Part shown: positions 6,575-14,900 of the stretch, one piece after another
Position numbering within the stretch: the stretch's first letter is position 1
How the letters are laid out: every line of letters begins with the position of its first letter
NCBI GenBank assembly: GCA_900548855.1
Contig: URMF01000064.1
Location: forward strand, 1 to 15,909
Source: an uncultured Eubacteriales bacterium
Lineage (GTDB): Bacteria > Bacillota > Clostridia > Lachnospirales > Lachnospiraceae
Length of the DNA: 15,909 bases
Direction of reading: 5' to 3'
Notes under the pieces: model-generated
What the model saw: only the letters and a program-made list of their open reading frames with translations
Databases searched by the model: none
What the model was told of the DNA's origin: nothing
Position numbers and translations under genes: made by a program

Positions 6575-7345
6575 TCACACATTATCCAAATCACTCCATT
6601 TCGTAACATCATACCCTTCCGTATCAAGATTATATATTTTTGTGTTTAATGTTCCAAGCATAAATGGCGAATGTGTTGCAATAATAAATTGACACTCCAG
6701 CAGCCTTGCCATTTTATTAATTTCTTCTGCTAACGCAACCTGATTGGCAGGCGAAAGTGACACCTCCGGTTCATCTAATAAATACAATGCATCCGGTTGT
6801 AAGTATTCCTCAAAATATTGAATGGATGTCTCTCCGTTAGAATATTTTTCCTGTGCAAATTTTATATACTCTTCCTGCTTACGCCCTTCTTTTGATGCTA
6901 AAAATTTCTTTACTTCAGGTAAAGACATCCCTCTCTTAACATAATCATATTCCATACCATAGGATAATACCTGCTTTTGTTGTATCTTCTTAATTTCATA
7001 CAATATATCTTCGCTTTTTATATACCGGCTATTGGTTGGTATATTTCTTATTGTGTTTCCAAAATCATCTTCCCCAAAAGTATATGAACATTCACTAGAA
7101 AACGAACTACAATAATTAACGATTCCATAAGAATTACTTGTTGCATGCTCTTTTCCTTTTAGTTCCAAACAGTTGGCTATAATATTTAAGAGTGTTGATT
7201 TACCAGAACCATTGTTCCCATAAAGAACAGTTATAGGGCTAAAAACAAATGGCTCGATATATTTTCCTCTAAATACATTGTAGGGATAAATATTCGGATT
7301 CTTTACTTTTCTGTCACTTAACCTGAAACTACTTAAATATATCAT
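6575..7345 (-). CDS. ABC-type AAA family ATPase, C-terminally truncated by an in-frame TGA
   Basis: The product (256 aa from ATG 7345) is a stand-alone predicted ATPase of the COG3910-like type, with the RecF/SMC/ABC fold. It carries Walker A GNNGSGKST (44-52), a signature-like SNGETS (169-174), Walker B LYLLDEPE (187-194) and the H-loop ATHSP (223-227). The ATG at 7345 opens MIYLSSFRLS, which fits the family N-terminus; TTG codons at 7357 and 7354 are less likely. After ...SDLDNV the frame meets TGA (6577-6575), then continues for 14 codons (YFYDFFKKHENEFK) to TAA at 6530. Homologues commonly end with a similar aromatic, charged tail, so a CGA-to-TGA change is likely. All ATPase motifs precede the stop, so partial function is possible. 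The role is unknown; relatives occur in defence-rich regions. Confidence 0.75.
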   Translation of the reverse strand: MIYLSSFRLSDRKVKNPNIYPYNVFRGKYIEPFVFSPITVLYGNNGSGKSTLLNIIANCLELKGKEHATSNSYGIVNYCSSFSSECSYTFGEDDFGNTIRNIPTNSRYIKSEDILYEIKKIQQKQVLSYGMEYDYVKRGMSLPEVKKFLASKEGRKQEEYIKFAQEKYSNGETSIQYFEEYLQPDALYLLDEPEVSLSPANQVALAEEINKMARLLECQFIIATHSPFMLGTLNTKIYNLDTEGYDVTKWSDLDNV

Positions 7346-7393
7346 AACTCTCAACAAGTCCTAATTTGCCTTATTTGTAAAATTGGAATTTAC

Positions 7394-7873
7394 CTATTTC
7401 AATTCAAAAAGAAACTTCTCATAATCTTTTACATAGTAGCGTATGTTTTTACGACCTTTTTGCAGAATGGTGTGGCCCTCCGCTTCTAATTTTTCTTTTT
7501 GTGCTTCAATACCGTTTGGATATTTTTCATTGAGTTCACCGTTGGCTTTCAATGTTCTCCAATAAGGTGTCTCATCGTCTGTACGCTGATAACTTGCCCA
7601 CGCTGCAATAGAAACAAAAATTCCCGCTGTAATAGGTTCTGTAAAATCAGCACCATTTAACTTTGCAAAGTATTCGCGTATCTTTCCAACAGTAATTACT
7701 TTACCATAAGGGATTTTTTTCATTACCTTGTCATAGTCAATTGGCGGCGCAAAATACATTTTACTTCCACCATATTTTTCAATACTTTTCTGGTCTGTAA
7801 TTGTCTGAAATTTTGGCATATCCTTATTGTCGTGCAACATAACGTTAAAATCTTTTTTATTTTCATTCGCCAT
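7394..7873 (-). CDS. MGMT-family / alkyltransferase-like DNA-binding protein lacking the active cysteine
   Basis: The 159-aa product contains the DNA-binding domain of O6-alkylguanine-DNA alkyltransferases: IPYGKVITVGKIREYF (54-69), then SIAAWAS, then TPYWRTLKANGEL (102-114) where true enzymes have PCHRV, and a closing QKEKLEAEGH (125-134). The protein has no cysteine at all, so it cannot accept an alkyl group. Alkyltransferase-like proteins of this type bind alkylated guanines and flag them for nucleotide excision repair; applying that role here is inference. ATG at 7873 is fixed by AAGGAGGTGA upstream; the frame extends further 5' but without a site. The ATPase gene follows about 48 nt downstream in the same direction, so the two may be cotranscribed. 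Confidence 0.78.
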   Translation of the reverse strand: MANENKKDFNVMLHDNKDMPKFQTITDQKSIEKYGGSKMYFAPPIDYDKVMKKIPYGKVITVGKIREYFAKLNGADFTEPITAGIFVSIAAWASYQRTDDETPYWRTLKANGELNEKYPNGIEAQKEKLEAEGHTILQKGRKNIRYYVKDYEKFLFELK

Positions 7874-8000
7874 TTTGTCACCTCCTTCTTTAAGGATAAT
7901 CTGTTTATAACATCTATGCAATGAGACTGTTTGTAATATTTTTAGAAAGTTCTAACTTTTTTATTTGTACAGACTGGAAGTTGTGGTTTATATTTTATTT

Positions 8001-8339
8001 TCAAATTATGGACTGCTCAATAAATGCTTTTACTGCATATACATCTTTTAATTCTTCATATCGCGGAAATCCATTAGAATTATGCTTTGAGTAAGTCAAA
8101 TGGAAAATATAGTAGATGTCCGCATTCCTTCCGTTGTCAGTAACATATAACATATCATCATTAGATTCACACTTTGCTACTGCCCAAATTCTTTTGTCAT
8201 ATAAGAAGTGGTCTTCCCCAATTTCATTTTTCAATTCAGTAACAAACACTCCATCAGCCTGTGTTAATGGAATCATATACCAGTTAAAATCTTCCCCATA
8301 TTTATCATATAAATCACTAAAAATTTCTTCTATTGTCAT
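8001..8339 (-). CDS. Small hypothetical acidic protein
   Basis: A 112-aa protein of no recognised family begins at ATG 8339, chosen because AGGGGA lies about nine bases upstream; the frame extends 13 codons further without a site. It is acidic and aromatic-rich, with no signal peptide or membrane segment. An N-terminal predicted helix (TIEEIFSDLYDKYG) is followed by alternating hydrophobic stretches such as NWYMIPLTQADGVFVTEL and DIYYIFHLTYSKH. It resembles in outline the small soluble immunity-type or phage-related proteins of such blocks, but this is only an impression. It heads the minus-strand block and is separated by about 125 nt from the MGMT-like gene. Confidence 0.6.
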   Translation of the reverse strand: MTIEEIFSDLYDKYGEDFNWYMIPLTQADGVFVTELKNEIGEDHFLYDKRIWAVAKCESNDDMLYVTDNGRNADIYYIFHLTYSKHNSNGFPRYEELKDVYAVKAFIEQSII

Positions 8340-8525
8340 TATCAATTTCCCCTGTAAATTCCAATTTATCAAATTCAATAATCCTATTTATCTGCTACCT
8401 CATTGTAACATAAAACATTGTATCATGACATGTTTTGTATTATTATATCGTGCTTTATGTCACTTCATGGTAATCTCTTTATCACGTATACACTTTCTAC
8501 GTTTTTATTTTCCTTTACAATGTAC
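8340..8525. other. AT-rich intergenic region with a dyad symmetry
   Basis: No gene is supported here. AAAACAT (8412-8418) and ATGTTTT (8430-8436) form a 7-bp inverted repeat with an 11-nt centre, upstream of the hypothetical gene. It could be an operator, but nothing else supports that. Confidence 0.35.
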
Positions 8526-8572
8526 AAAAAGATCCAACCCATTCCTAATCCTAATAGAACGGGTTGAATCTT
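8526..8572 (-). terminator. Intrinsic terminator of the beta-helix lipoprotein gene
   Basis: Read on the minus strand, AAGAT and CAACCC (8572-8561, one mismatch between) pair with GGGTTG and ATCTT (8540-8529) around a 20-nt loop, continuing into a T-run (8530-8526). It lies about 70 nt past the lipoprotein stop. Confidence 0.7.
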
Positions 8573-8639
8573 CATCTGCTCTTCTTATTGAAAGGGAGCC
8601 CAATTAATTTTGTCTAAACAAAATACCGGTAATTACTGC

Positions 8640-10379
8640 TTAGCTAAGTACGGTTCCATCGGCAAGTGTGATGGTATATCCATTGAAATTGATGGTTCCG
8701 TTGTTGGTGAGGCTGCTGATGGTACAGTCACCGGTCAGGTTCCAAGTGCTTCCGGCTTCGATTGTAAGGACTGCATTATCTGAAACGGCAGTTCCGTTTT
8801 GTGCATTGTCTACAATGTTGATGGTTCCGGTAAAGGTACTGTTTCCTTTCAAAGTCATAGTAAGAGTAGAAATTGTATCTACAACAATGTCACCGTTAAG
8901 TTCCTGCTGGTCTGCGGTAAATACCACCTGTGCGCCGTTTGCACCTGCCGTTCCCCAGCCATGGGATGCCGAGTTTCCACAAATATTCATCAGGTAAGAA
9001 TCACTGTCGTGATTGGTAAGCTGAACACCGGAAAGGTCGATCTCACAGGCCGTATTGGTAATGTAGAACAGATCTCCATTGTTGGAGGTAAGGGATCCAC
9101 CCGTCATAGAGAAAATGCTCGTTCCGACGTCTGCATCTCCGGACATGGACTGGTAAATCATCACATTATGGACATTTTCATCGGAGCTTGTTCCCTTCGT
9201 GTCACTCATATTTCCGTACACCGTACAGTTATCTAGGGTAATCGAATTCTTTCCTTCGATTACAAGTGCTTCGGAATTATTGGCCGTAAGTGTTGCATCT
9301 GAAACCGTTATTGCTGCGGTAGAATAAACAGCCGGGGAATTATATCCATTGGAGGTATAGGTTCCGCCATTTACATTGACCGTTCCACCGCCACGGTCAG
9401 ACCGGATAGCTGCGGAAGAGTTCCCGGAAGTTTCAACAGTTAAGTTGCTTGCATTGGTTGTTCCACCACCGGTTGTCTGGATACCGCCGGAATTATCTGC
9501 TGTCGTTGTAATTGTAGAATCCGCAATATTTACAACCGTTCCTGATCCATAGCTGAATACACCGTTACCGTTCTGCGCGGAGGATGTCACCGTTGCATTC
9601 TGAATGGTTACATTGGCTCCGTCCGTAGCCAGTAAAGCAGCATTTACTCCATAAAAATCTCCGTTTTCCGTGTTGGAAGTTGCTCCTGCACTCTTATTTA
9701 CAGTAATGTTATTAAGTGTTACTTCTGCCCCATCAACACGAAGCGCATTTTCATCGTCTCCCGTCGATTCATAGGTCTGATTTTCATAAGTGCCATCTTC
9801 AGTGATTGTGTTGGCACTGGCCCCTTGGGTCACTTCACCGGATCCACCAAAGGAACCGTCTCCCGGTCCTCCCTGCCCTCCGAATTGAGAGATTGTAGAG
9901 GCTTCTGTTATGACTCCATTTTCATCAAACGTAACCTGAAGAATGTCACCTTCACTAAGGTCATCTACGGTAATGGTATTGTTGTCTTTCGTAATCGTTG
10001 CTTCCGAAAGATCTACCGTTATAGTTGTATCTCCAACGATAAAGTTCTGCATTTCTCCTTCCGGTTTCTCCGGTGGTGCTTGATTATCTCCGCTCTGGTT
10101 CTGAGAGTCATTTTGATCCGGTGGAGTCTGGTGATTTTGATTATTGTCATTCGGAACAGACAACTCTCCCAACCGAAGAGTTACACCAGTATCATTGATT
10201 GCAGTAATCTGTCCTACGACAGTTGTGCCTGCATAAGCTATATTGGATGCCAGTGCACTATTTACACTTTCCTGAACGGTGTCGCTCGTCAAACTGTTAT
10301 CTGTACCATTAGCAGTGCTGCAAGCTGCTAAGGATAGCGCCATGGCAACTGCACAGGTCATTGTTAATACTCGTTTCAT
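8640..10379 (-). CDS. Secreted lipoprotein with right-handed beta-helix domain
   Basis: The 579-aa product starts MKRVLTMTCAVAMALSLAAC, a lipoprotein signal peptide whose lipobox LAAC places the lipidated cysteine at residue 20, so it should be anchored to the outer face of the membrane. A small beta-rich domain follows (VVGQITAINDTGVTL at about 54, resuming at FIVGDTTITVDLSEATIT), interrupted by a Asn/Gln/Pro/Asp-rich loop (about 76-110). From about residue 190 to the end run short Ser/Thr/Asn/Gly-rich turns (for instance NGDFYGVNAALLATDGANVTI) typical of a parallel beta-helix. This suggests adhesion or polysaccharide binding rather than catalysis. ATG at 10379 follows GAGGAG by eight bases; an upstream GTG at 10388 overlaps that site. 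The gene is alone, with its own terminator. Confidence 0.78.
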   Translation of the reverse strand: MKRVLTMTCAVAMALSLAACSTANGTDNSLTSDTVQESVNSALASNIAYAGTTVVGQITAINDTGVTLRLGELSVPNDNNQNHQTPPDQNDSQNQSGDNQAPPEKPEGEMQNFIVGDTTITVDLSEATITKDNNTITVDDLSEGDILQVTFDENGVITEASTISQFGGQGGPGDGSFGGSGEVTQGASANTITEDGTYENQTYESTGDDENALRVDGAEVTLNNITVNKSAGATSNTENGDFYGVNAALLATDGANVTIQNATVTSSAQNGNGVFSYGSGTVVNIADSTITTTADNSGGIQTTGGGTTNASNLTVETSGNSSAAIRSDRGGGTVNVNGGTYTSNGYNSPAVYSTAAITVSDATLTANNSEALVIEGKNSITLDNCTVYGNMSDTKGTSSDENVHNVMIYQSMSGDADVGTSIFSMTGGSLTSNNGDLFYITNTACEIDLSGVQLTNHDSDSYLMNICGNSASHGWGTAGANGAQVVFTADQQELNGDIVVDTISTLTMTLKGNSTFTGTINIVDNAQNGTAVSDNAVLTIEAGSTWNLTGDCTISSLTNNGTINFNGYTITLADGTVLS

Positions 10380-10409
10380 TCTGATCACTCCTCTTTTTGA
10401 TTTATTTGT

Positions 10410-10429
10410 GACAGTTTAACCAATCTGTC
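10410..10429. repeat. Short inverted repeat in the lipoprotein leader
   Basis: GACAG (10410-10414) and CTGTC (10425-10429) flank a 10-nt centre about 30 nt upstream of the lipoprotein start. It could be an operator or small mRNA hairpin near the ribosome binding site. Confidence 0.3.
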
Positions 10430-10453
10430 CCATACGACGGATTATGAATGACA

Positions 10454-10615
10454 TGGATATATTTCCCGCTATTTACTTCATTATATCCATTTTCATCATC
10501 ATGGCTTCTTAGATTACATTTGCCATGGCTTGTTTTGGGATATTTTCACTCCTTGAAGCTCTGTTATGTCCAATATCTCTCATAGACTCTATTCTTTAAT
10601 TCCTGATTTCCCTTG
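10454..10615. repeat. Tandem intergenic element, copy A
   Basis: This 162-bp unit is repeated 166 bp further on with eight substitutions, seven of them transitions, and one 8-bp insertion in the other copy. Within it TGGATATA (minus-strand reading) and TATATCCA form an 8-bp stem, and GATATT/AATATC another. On the minus strand a 24-codon frame (10583-10509, MRDIGHNRASRSEN...) is open but has no clear ribosome binding site. Confidence 0.8.
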
Positions 10616-10619
10616 ATTT

Positions 10620-10789
10620 TGGATATATTTCCCACTATTTGCTTCATTATATCCATTTTCATCATCATGGCTTCTTAGGTTATATTTGTCATGGCTTGTT
10701 TTTGGATATTTTCACTTCTTGAAGCTCTGTTATGTCCAATATCTCTCATAGACTCTATTCTTTAATTCTTTAATTCCTGATTTTCCTTG
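10620..10789. repeat. Tandem intergenic element, copy B
   Basis: This is the second copy of the element at 10454-10615. It carries an extra CTTTAATT, a local 8-bp duplication. The 24-codon minus-strand frame is kept at 10749-10675 with four amino-acid changes. The two substitutions between the TGGATATA/TATATCCA stem arms both fall in the loop, so the stem is preserved. Confidence 0.8.
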
Positions 10790-10790
10790 G

Positions 10791-10958
10791 TTTGAACTGT
10801 TACATTTACTTTGCTGTTTTTATTTCTTTTCCTTTATGATATGCTTATTCTAATCAGGGAAAATTGAAGATAGATTGAAACTTTTTTAAATTTTGATAGT
10901 TTATGCAACAAATATAATTCCAAATTATTATGGCTTGTAACTATCGAGAACTAGATAA
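10791..10958. other. AT-rich stretch between tandem element and divergent promoter region
   Basis: I see no gene or clear signal here. If the promoter at 10959-10987 is used, this would be the 5' part of the lipoprotein mRNA leader. Confidence 0.35.
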
Positions 10959-10987
10959 ATTATAACAATATGGACGTTAACTGTTTA
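10959..10987 (-). promoter_or_regulatory. Candidate promoter for the lipoprotein gene
   Basis: On the minus strand a perfect TATAAT (10964-10959) is preceded by TGT (an extended -10) and by TAAACA at 17-bp spacing (10987-10982). Use of this promoter would give a leader of about 570 nt containing both tandem elements. Confidence 0.45.
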
Positions 10988-10995
10988 CATTTCAA

Positions 10996-11021
10996 GTCAT
11001 ATTTGTCAGATCTTATATGAC
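10996..11021. repeat. Inverted repeat upstream of the nitrilase-family gene
   Basis: GTCATAT (10996-11002) and ATATGAC (11015-11021) form a 7-bp dyad with a 12-nt centre, ending 20 nt before the ribosome binding site of the downstream gene. It could be an operator or a leader hairpin. Confidence 0.35.
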
Positions 11022-11051
11022 GGAATAATCTCAGGAGCAAAAGGAGTCCCT

Positions 11052-11903
11052 ATGAATTTCAGAGTGGCAATTTTACAGAAGAAATCCCTTACAAGAAAAT
11101 ATCAGGAGAATACCGATGTTATTCTTCAAAAAATGAAAGAAGCGGCTGGGAATGCAGCAGATCTTCTGCTTCTGCCGGAAGCATATCTTACTGGATATGA
11201 ATTACCCATCAGCAACGAAGAGGCACTTTCTGACGATAATCCTTATCTTAAGCAGCTCTGTGATACAGCCAGGGAACTACAGCTTGGTGTAGTTGTGACT
11301 GCCTTTACAAAAGGAACCGAAAGACCGCAAAATTCCGCTTATGTTATTGGTAAAAACGGGGAGCTTCTTATGAAATATTCCAAGGTTCATACCTGCGATT
11401 TTGCAGATGAAGCATGTCTGGAAAGTGGCAGTGCCTTTCGGGTATGTGACTTTGACGGGATTAAGATTGGCATTATGATCTGTTATGACCGCGAATATCC
11501 GGAAAGTGCCCGGATTTTAATGCTGCAGGGCGCAGAAATTATTCTGGTTCCGAATGACTGTGGTTCCATGAAGCCCCGGCTGTGTGCTTTATCAACAAGA
11601 GCCTATGAGAATATGGTCGGAGTTGCAATGGCAAATCCCAACGGAGAAAATGCAGGAAACTCCTGCGCGTTCAGTCCGATCTGCTGGGATAACAATGGAA
11701 TCTGTGTAGATAATACACTTCTTATGGCAGATGATATGAGCGAAGGATTATTCTATGCCGACTTTGATCTGAGTGCGATCCGAAAGTATCGTGAAAGTGA
11801 AATGCTCGGGAACACCTACCGGAAAGTAAAGGCCTATGAGCCTTTGCTTTCCGGTAAGATTACCTATCCCTTTTTACGTGAAAACCAGAGTCCCATCGAT
11901 TAA
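11052..11903 (+). CDS. Carbon-nitrogen hydrolase (nitrilase superfamily)
   Basis: The 283-aa product is a cytoplasmic amidase of the nitrilase superfamily, which cleaves C-N bonds of amides, ureido compounds or nitriles. The Glu-Lys-Cys triad is visible: E43 in LLLPEAYLTGYE, K111 in MKYSKVHTCDF, and C144 in GIMICYDREYPES. The length fits a single-domain member with no fused NAD-synthetase or acyltransferase. The nearest subgroups by motif would be omega-amidase, N-carbamoylputrescine amidase or general carbon-nitrogen hydrolases; the substrate cannot be fixed. ATG at 11052 follows AAGGAG (11041-11046) by five bases. The gene stands alone, divergent from the lipoprotein and ending 17 bp from the convergent stop of the peptidase-fusion gene, with no obvious terminator between. 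Confidence 0.88.
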   Translation: MNFRVAILQKKSLTRKYQENTDVILQKMKEAAGNAADLLLLPEAYLTGYELPISNEEALSDDNPYLKQLCDTARELQLGVVVTAFTKGTERPQNSAYVIGKNGELLMKYSKVHTCDFADEACLESGSAFRVCDFDGIKIGIMICYDREYPESARILMLQGAEIILVPNDCGSMKPRLCALSTRAYENMVGVAMANPNGENAGNSCAFSPICWDNNGICVDNTLLMADDMSEGLFYADFDLSAIRKYRESEMLGNTYRKVKAYEPLLSGKITYPFLRENQSPID

Positions 11904-11920
11904 CTGAACAGAACGGTTTT

Positions 11921-14900
11921 CTAATATCCCTTTACTCCAAGAATGGATGCGGTCTCTTCTATAATATCCTGCGCCACACCATCATCAAAAATATCGCGCA
12001 GCCCCGCATATTCCACGGCTGAACAGTACGGCACATATCCCGGAATGGTTGTCAGCGTCATATATGTTTCAACAGCCTCATGACGGTCTTCCTCTGCCAT
12101 CGTCAGAATATCAAGGCTCGAGAATGCTGAAGTCAGATAGGAGAAATAATAGCACGGTGAGGTAAAAATGTGTGGAACCTCAGACCAGGTATAAAGCTCC
12201 TTGATCTGGGAATCATACTGCATGCCATACCTGCGTGAAAGCTGCAGATACAGCTTATTCAGCTCCTCAATCGTCATATCCGGATTCTCATAAGCAGCAA
12301 TCTCAAACTCTGAAATCAGTGCTGTGGAAATCGCATTATCCGCCATGCTGTACACATCATAAAATGCGTAAATATCTCCGATATCCTCTCCTAACAGTTC
12401 ATCGTAATAGTCATAAAACAGCATCTGCATGCCCTGGGAATGAATCTCACTGACATCAATGTTGTTACTGGATTCAAAAAAGGTATCGGCACTGCGGTAG
12501 ACATTGTTGTAATGTCCGAATTCATGGATTACATTGTAGTAGTCCATGTAATTGTCATACATCTGTCCGTATATAAAGCCATCCTTAAAGTAAGATAACC
12601 GCATGGTAAAAGCCGTGTTCGCCTTGTTCTGTGAGGTATCCATATCATACAGCCGGTACTTAAGAAAATGCTCCTGTGTATCCTTAAGCTCCGGATCAAT
12701 CTCTTCCAGATACGGTCCGATCTGTTCAATGATCGATGTACTTTCGATCCCCTGTCCTTCGGTATACAATCTCATATAATCCGTGTCATTAAGCACATCC
12801 TTCATATCCGCCATGACCGGTACCACGTGCTTACGGATCTCCTTTAAAAGATCCCTGGTTTCATCGAGGGTATAGTCTCTCACATAAACTGCATCATACG
12901 CATATTCTGCATAATTGTCATAGCCGTTCAGCTTTGCGATCTCATTCCGAACGTCCACAAGCTCCACAAAAACCTCTCCGACCGCATCATTCCTCTGCTT
13001 GCAGATTCCCTGATAGATCTCAACAACAGCATCATGATCCATCTCATCCGCTTCCATATTCAGACGGTTCAAATCCCACTCTTCCCCGTCATATTCATAA
13101 TAAAATTCTTCGGAGGAAAGCTGCTCGTACTCCTGCTCCAGACTGTTTTCCTTCGCCGTAAGCTCCTTCTCTTCGTCCGTCATCTCTTCATACTCAAGGT
13201 AAGCCTCCACCTGCTCCGCATTCATCAGCTCAGTCATCGTATTCTGATACGGTGATTTACACAACTCCCGGATCGCTACATTCAACCGGTCTCCGTAATC
13301 CATCACGTCATCGAGAAGCTCTGCCTGAATTTCCTGATTCTCTTCATCAAAAATATTCTGATAGTAGGTAATCTGTGAAAGAGAATAACAGGTTGACAGC
13401 TTTTCCACTTCATCCAGTGTCTCCCCGAACAATTCCTTCACACGCTCCGGATCCTTGGCTTCTCCGGCTGCTTCCGCTTCTGCTGCCAGTTCCTTCATTT
13501 CTGTCAGCTGTGCATCCAGCAGCTCCATATCACAGGTCGTCTGCTTCATCTCTTCCAGTGTAAGATTGGCATGGTCCACATCCCGATAGCGGGAGGTTGT
13601 CTGATAGACATAAAGCGTGTACGGTGAAGCCTCATCCGTATAGGTCCCGATCAGGGTAAGCCCGATCTCTTCGGCATTGCCGAGGTCAATACGGGAGAAG
13701 ATGTACCGTCCTCCCAGACGCTTAAACTGATCCACATCCAGATACAGGTCATGGTCGGTCACCTCATAGATACGGGAGCTGTTAATAATGGAAGGATCCG
13801 TACCGGAATAAAGATAGGCACGCGCTCCCCATTCATCAAAATACAACCGGCTCTCCTCCACTCGGTCAAGTGCCGGTGCAATCATTTTCCGGAATTCTTC
13901 CTTATAATTCTGGGAATAAAAGCCAAGATAACCATCAAGAGTGGCAATATCATTGTATTCCAGAACAGCCGGATAAAAGCCGTATGCCACGGACCACTGT
14001 CCGCAGTATCCGATATCCTCCTTTGCCTTTTCAAAAAGATCTGTGGAATAAAATTCACGGTAGGTCAGGTCATTCGCTTTCTGCCCCTTCACCATTTCAT
14101 ACACCTTGCCAAAACAGGTATGATAAAGGTCATTATAACGGGTATTGCTTCCCAGAATCACAAGCACTGCTGCAAGAGCCAGAAGGTCTGCCGCCACACG
14201 AAGCCCCTTTTTCTCCTTCTCATACAACCGTTTCAATACCAGGAAAAATGCAGCATACCACACGAAAGGATTGAAGAAAATCGTCCGGTTAAACTGCCAT
14301 CCGGTAAGCGGCGGGCACAGAAACTCAACCACATTCCGCACCGGCTCCAGGTAATAAATGCCATAGATCAGGCTGTTAAAAACAAGAATGACCATGAGAA
14401 GATTATACCAGTCATGAAAAATAGCTCTTGCGTTTTTCTTCACCAGATAAGAAATATTCAGATAGAAAAAGTAAACGGCACAAACCGGAAGTACCACATA
14501 CATATGGACGCTTTCTGCGTGGAACATACCCTTTACAAGGGAGTCCCCGATAGTCGCAAGAACCTCGGAAACCGTATAGCTTCCTGCCACAATCGTTGAA
14601 CGGATCGTCACCTCGTCATCGAACAGCATCATGTAAAACAGCCGGTATTCGCACACGATGTACCCCACCGACAGCACAGCAATGGCAAGCAGCATTCTTC
14701 CCGGGAATTTCCGGTCTTTAATCCATAAGATCAGAAAGGCAAGCGCCATATACGCCAGAATAAACAGTCCAAAATAGGAAAAATAGGACAGCACCGGATA
14801 GAAAAACAACGCCGCATACCATCCAAAAGACGGCTTTTGCATGATTTTAACAAGCAGGAACAAAAGCAGGGGAATGGACGCAAAGGGAATACCAAATGCC

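Noticed and set aside
7379..8367. 14-bp inverted repeat (AAATTGGAATTTAC at 7379-7392 and its complement at 8354-8367) flanking the alkyltransferase-like and hypothetical genes
   Set aside because: Matches of this length are expected by chance in AT-rich sequence of this size, and it does not extend convincingly or sit with a transposase.
8116..8607. 163-codon plus-strand ORF
   Set aside because: It overlaps the hypothetical gene antisense and runs through the intergenic region and terminator; its Ser/Leu/Ile-rich sequence looks like AT-rich noise.
9825..10331. 168-codon plus-strand ORF antisense to the lipoprotein gene
   Set aside because: It is a shadow of the repetitive lipoprotein coding sequence, with no recognised motif.
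13751..14599. 282-codon plus-strand ORF antisense to the membrane/peptidase fusion
   Set aside because: It lies wholly inside the strongly supported 1133-aa gene, has basic, His/Lys-rich composition typical of antisense shadow translation, and shows no recognised motif.
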